The translations under genes and the position numbers were made by a program. From Stomoxys calcitrans (taxonomy: Eukaryota > Arthropoda > Insecta > Diptera > Muscidae): DNA of 64,000 bases. This document shows, one piece after another, positions 62,081 through 64,000 of this stretch. Below the pieces are notes generated by a model that made no database searches, was not told the DNA's origin, and saw nothing but the letters and a program-made list of their open reading frames with translations. How positions within the stretch are numbered: the first letter of the stretch is position 1; every line of letters begins with the position of its first letter. The stretch lies in contig NC_081553.1 in NCBI RefSeq assembly GCF_963082655.1, forward strand, positions 150,460,990-150,524,989, in the 5' to 3' direction.

Positions 62081-64000
62081 CCTATCGCAGATGTCATCAA
62101 TGGGTGGGGGCCTGATGCCAGGATCGTACAGTCGTCCGCATATGATACGATCTCTATGCCGTCTGGAGGAGGTGGGATGGAGGAAAGGTAGAGGTTAAAC
62201 AGAGCCGGAGATATCACCCCGCCTTGGGGAACTCCCTGTTTCACTCTACGGTGTTTTGACTTCTTATCCCTAAATTCCACAAATGACTGGCGACCACACA
62301 GATAATTCGCGACCCAACGTTTAAGGCCTGGCTGGAGGGACGTGTTGGCGATGTCCTCAAATAATTTGGCATGGCTGACCGTGTCGAATGCCTTCGATAG
62401 GTCCAATGCCACGAGGACCGTCCTATCACATGGCCTGGGTTGATTGAAGCCGCGGCAAATGTGTGTGGTGATGGCATGCAAAGCTGTTGTTGTGCTGTGC
62501 AGTCTCCGAAAACCGTGTTGATGCTCGGCGAATGGAAATTCTCCTACGAGGCTCGGGAGGAGTAATGCCTCAAGCGTCTTAGCCACTGGTGAGAGAAGGG
62601 AGATCGGTCTGTACGACTCCCCCAAACTCGGGTCTTTACCAGGCTTCAGTAGCGGGATCACTCTGCCCATTTTCCAGACATCGGGAACTATAAGAGTGTT
62701 CAATGACAGGTTAAGGACAGTAGTAAGGTACTCAACTCCAGGTAAATCCAGATTCTTCAGCATCAATGTAGAGATTCCGTCGGGGCCCACCGCCTTGGAA
62801 GATTTGGCGCCACGAATGACATTCGTAACTTCGCCCACGGTAAATTGTGATAGCTGTTCATCGGCTCGGAGACCACGAATACGGCGAATGGCTCTCCTCC
62901 TTGCCCTGTCTCTCTCGGGATGCGCAATAAATTGACGGTTGAACAACCTGGCGCATCTCTTCGGATCAGTCACGGTTATCTCGCCAAAAGTGACTGAGGT
63001 CCTGTCGTCCCGTCTACCGGGGTTCGAGAGAGACTTAACAGTGGCCCACAGTTTGCCTGCACCGGTGCCTAAGTTACATTGCTCCAAGTGTTCCAGCCAC
63101 AAATTCCGCTTATGTTCGTTGACTACCCTGTTTATTTCCAGATTCAGCTCGCTGATTCTGGGGTTAGCGGGGTCCATAGCACGAATCCCATCACGCTCGT
63201 CTGCGAGTACCACTGCTTGCGCCGGGAAATTGGGTCGCACTTGCGGTATTCGACCGGCTGGTATAAAGCGAGCGGCTGCTGCGTTGATGATGTCTCGGAA
63301 TTTCCTCTCGGCCACAAGCACATCAGAGGGGGGTGGCAGTTCATTGAAGCGGCGATTGGTATACTCTCTGAAGCCAGTCCAATTGGCCTTCTTATAGTTG
63401 ATGAACGTTCGGCGCTCAGAGGTTATGAAGTCGGGTGGTCGGTCGATGGTGAGGATTATGGGGAGGTGGTCTGACCCCAAAGAGATGACGGCTTGCCAGG
63501 ATACGTCACTCAGGAGATCAGGGGATGCGATTGAGATGTCTGGCGAGCTGCTGCACCTCCTCGTAATCCTAGTGGGGGCATCCTCATTCACCGTGCAAAA
63601 CGTGGAGCTATCTATCTGCTCTGCCAAAGCTATGCCACGCTGGTCGTTGCCTAGGGGAGAATGCCATGACGAGTGATGTGCATTGAAATCCCCCAGAACC
63701 AGACGACTATGGCCAGATAGCAACCCACTTATGTCGGGGCTGTAGGCCTGGCCATTAATCGGGACACAGCTGCCAACCGGCGGTATATACACGTTGTATA
63801 TCTCTATCTCGGCAGTACCAGACTTGACTGCTACCCCCATACATTCCATGTATGGGTCACTAGCGTCAAGCGCAGGCGAGATAGGTCTATACTGCACGGA
63901 ATGGTGTATAACGAAGGCCAATCCCCCACCTCCATTCCTTGAGCGATCCTTACGTAGCACATTGTAGCCGTGACAACTGTGCAAGCTGCAGGTGTTAGTC
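62077..64000 (-). CDS. LINE-B ORF of copy 3, endonuclease and RT, partial at window edge
   Basis: The frame is open from the window edge (LTNTCSLHSCHGYNV) through the endonuclease (LVLGDFNAHHSSWHS, LGSDHLPIILTIDRP) and RT (GPDGISTLMLK, ESYRPISLLSPVAKTLEAL, ALDLSKAFDTVSHAKLFED, QGVPQGGVISPALFNLYLSS, SYADDCTILASG). It then shifts at a C run near 62107-62111, which has five C against six in copy 1, and ends at 62077. Both RT catalytic motifs are intact. With that single base restored by a correct consensus it would join 61040-62080, so a sequencing or assembly error is possible. Confidence 0.85.
   Translation of the reverse strand, partial: TNTCSLHSCHGYNVLRKDRSRNGGGGLAFVIHHSVQYRPISPALDASDPYMECMGVAVKSGTAEIEIYNVYIPPVGSCVPINGQAYSPDISGLLSGHSRLVLGDFNAHHSSWHSPLGNDQRGIALAEQIDSSTFCTVNEDAPTRITRRCSSSPDISIASPDLLSDVSWQAVISLGSDHLPIILTIDRPPDFITSERRTFINYKKANWTGFREYTNRRFNELPPPSDVLVAERKFRDIINAAAARFIPAGRIPQVRPNFPAQAVVLADERDGIRAMDPANPRISELNLEINRVVNEHKRNLWLEHLEQCNLGTGAGKLWATVKSLSNPGRRDDRTSVTFGEITVTDPKRCARLFNRQFIAHPERDRARRRAIRRIRGLRADEQLSQFTVGEVTNVIRGAKSSKAVGPDGISTLMLKNLDLPGVEYLTTVLNLSLNTLIVPDVWKMGRVIPLLKPGKDPSLGESYRPISLLSPVAKTLEALLLPSLVGEFPFAEHQHGFRRLHSTTTALHAITTHICRGFNQPRPCDRTVLVALDLSKAFDTVSHAKLFEDIANTSLQPGLKRWVANYLCGRQSFVEFRDKKSKHRRVKQGVPQGGVISPALFNLYLSSIPPPPDGIEIVSYADDCTILASGPHPLMTSAIG

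Larger units (their letters stand above)
60998..64000 (-). mobile_element. LINE-B copy 3: minus strand, runs off the right end of the window
   Basis: The 3' tail (CTGCTACAACAACCACAACAACAACAACAA) ends at about 60998, and the ORF runs leftward-to-rightward toward 64000. The 5' block with the ribozyme, 2A and finger lies outside the window. It retains the RT segment deleted in copy 1 and has only one visible frame break. It is the best-preserved LINE-B copy here. Confidence 0.9.

Noticed and set aside
1..64000. CRISPR arrays, operons, bacterial-type genes
   Set aside because: No spaced direct-repeat array and no bacterial gene organisation; introns and eukaryotic retroelements dominate.

Overview
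The window looks like repeat-rich (heterochromatin-like or gene-poor) DNA from a higher fly (Diptera, probably Brachycera). The evidence is the mix of families: BEL/Pao and copia LTR elements, RNase H-bearing non-LTR elements whose ORF1 carries a DUF4780-like region, a degenerate mariner, and one small-intron calreticulin-like gene with 54 and 67 bp introns. The fly assignment is inference; no species can be named from the sequence. Almost all recognisable coding sequence belongs to transposable elements, many nested in each other.

Layout, left to right. 1-1029 is AT-rich without genes. 1030-6413 is LINE-A copy 1 (ORF1 with peptide repeats, then EN-RT-RNase H, many frame breaks). 6414-9007 is non-coding, with small repeats (repeat R, a foldback MITE, a scrap of LINE-C). 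9008-9680 is a decayed LINE fragment and 10058-11036 a LINE-A 3' fragment on the minus strand. 11366-18089 is a complete BEL/Pao element (plus strand) inside a zinc-knuckle ORF. 18250-18740 is a mariner relic. 19890-21898, 28642-28846 and 35425-35900 are one broken copia-type element, interrupted first by a second complete BEL/Pao element on the minus strand (21899-28641), then by LINE-D copy 1 (28847-35424), which itself holds an unidentified AT-rich insert. 36073-43195 holds LINE-C and LINE-A copies separated by repeat R. 44044-44854 is the only host-like gene: a calreticulin N-domain with no P or C domain. 46395-49425 is LINE-D copy 2 (minus), into which a piece of the calreticulin exon has been copied. 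49865-64000 is a nest of LINE-A, LINE-B, LINE-C and a short LINE-B derivative that I call SINE-B.

The two BEL/Pao copies each have one long uninterrupted Gag-Pol frame, matching 5 bp target duplications and LTRs that look identical within each copy, so both look recent. LINE-B is the most interesting system. The first ~68 nt of LINE-B, and of the ~105 bp SINE-B copies that share both its ends, can be drawn as an HDV-like double-pseudoknot ribozyme. The ATG of LINE-B lies inside that structure, and in copy 2 the frame runs on into a 2A-like GIEKNPGP motif and a PHD-like zinc finger. From established knowledge this resembles the trypanosome L1Tc/NARTc arrangement (5' HDV-like ribozyme, N-terminal 2A, short non-autonomous partner). 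The ribozyme fold was drawn by eye and needs covariance testing and a cleavage assay.

The LINE-A to LINE-E, SINE-B and repeat R names are local labels for this window, not database names.
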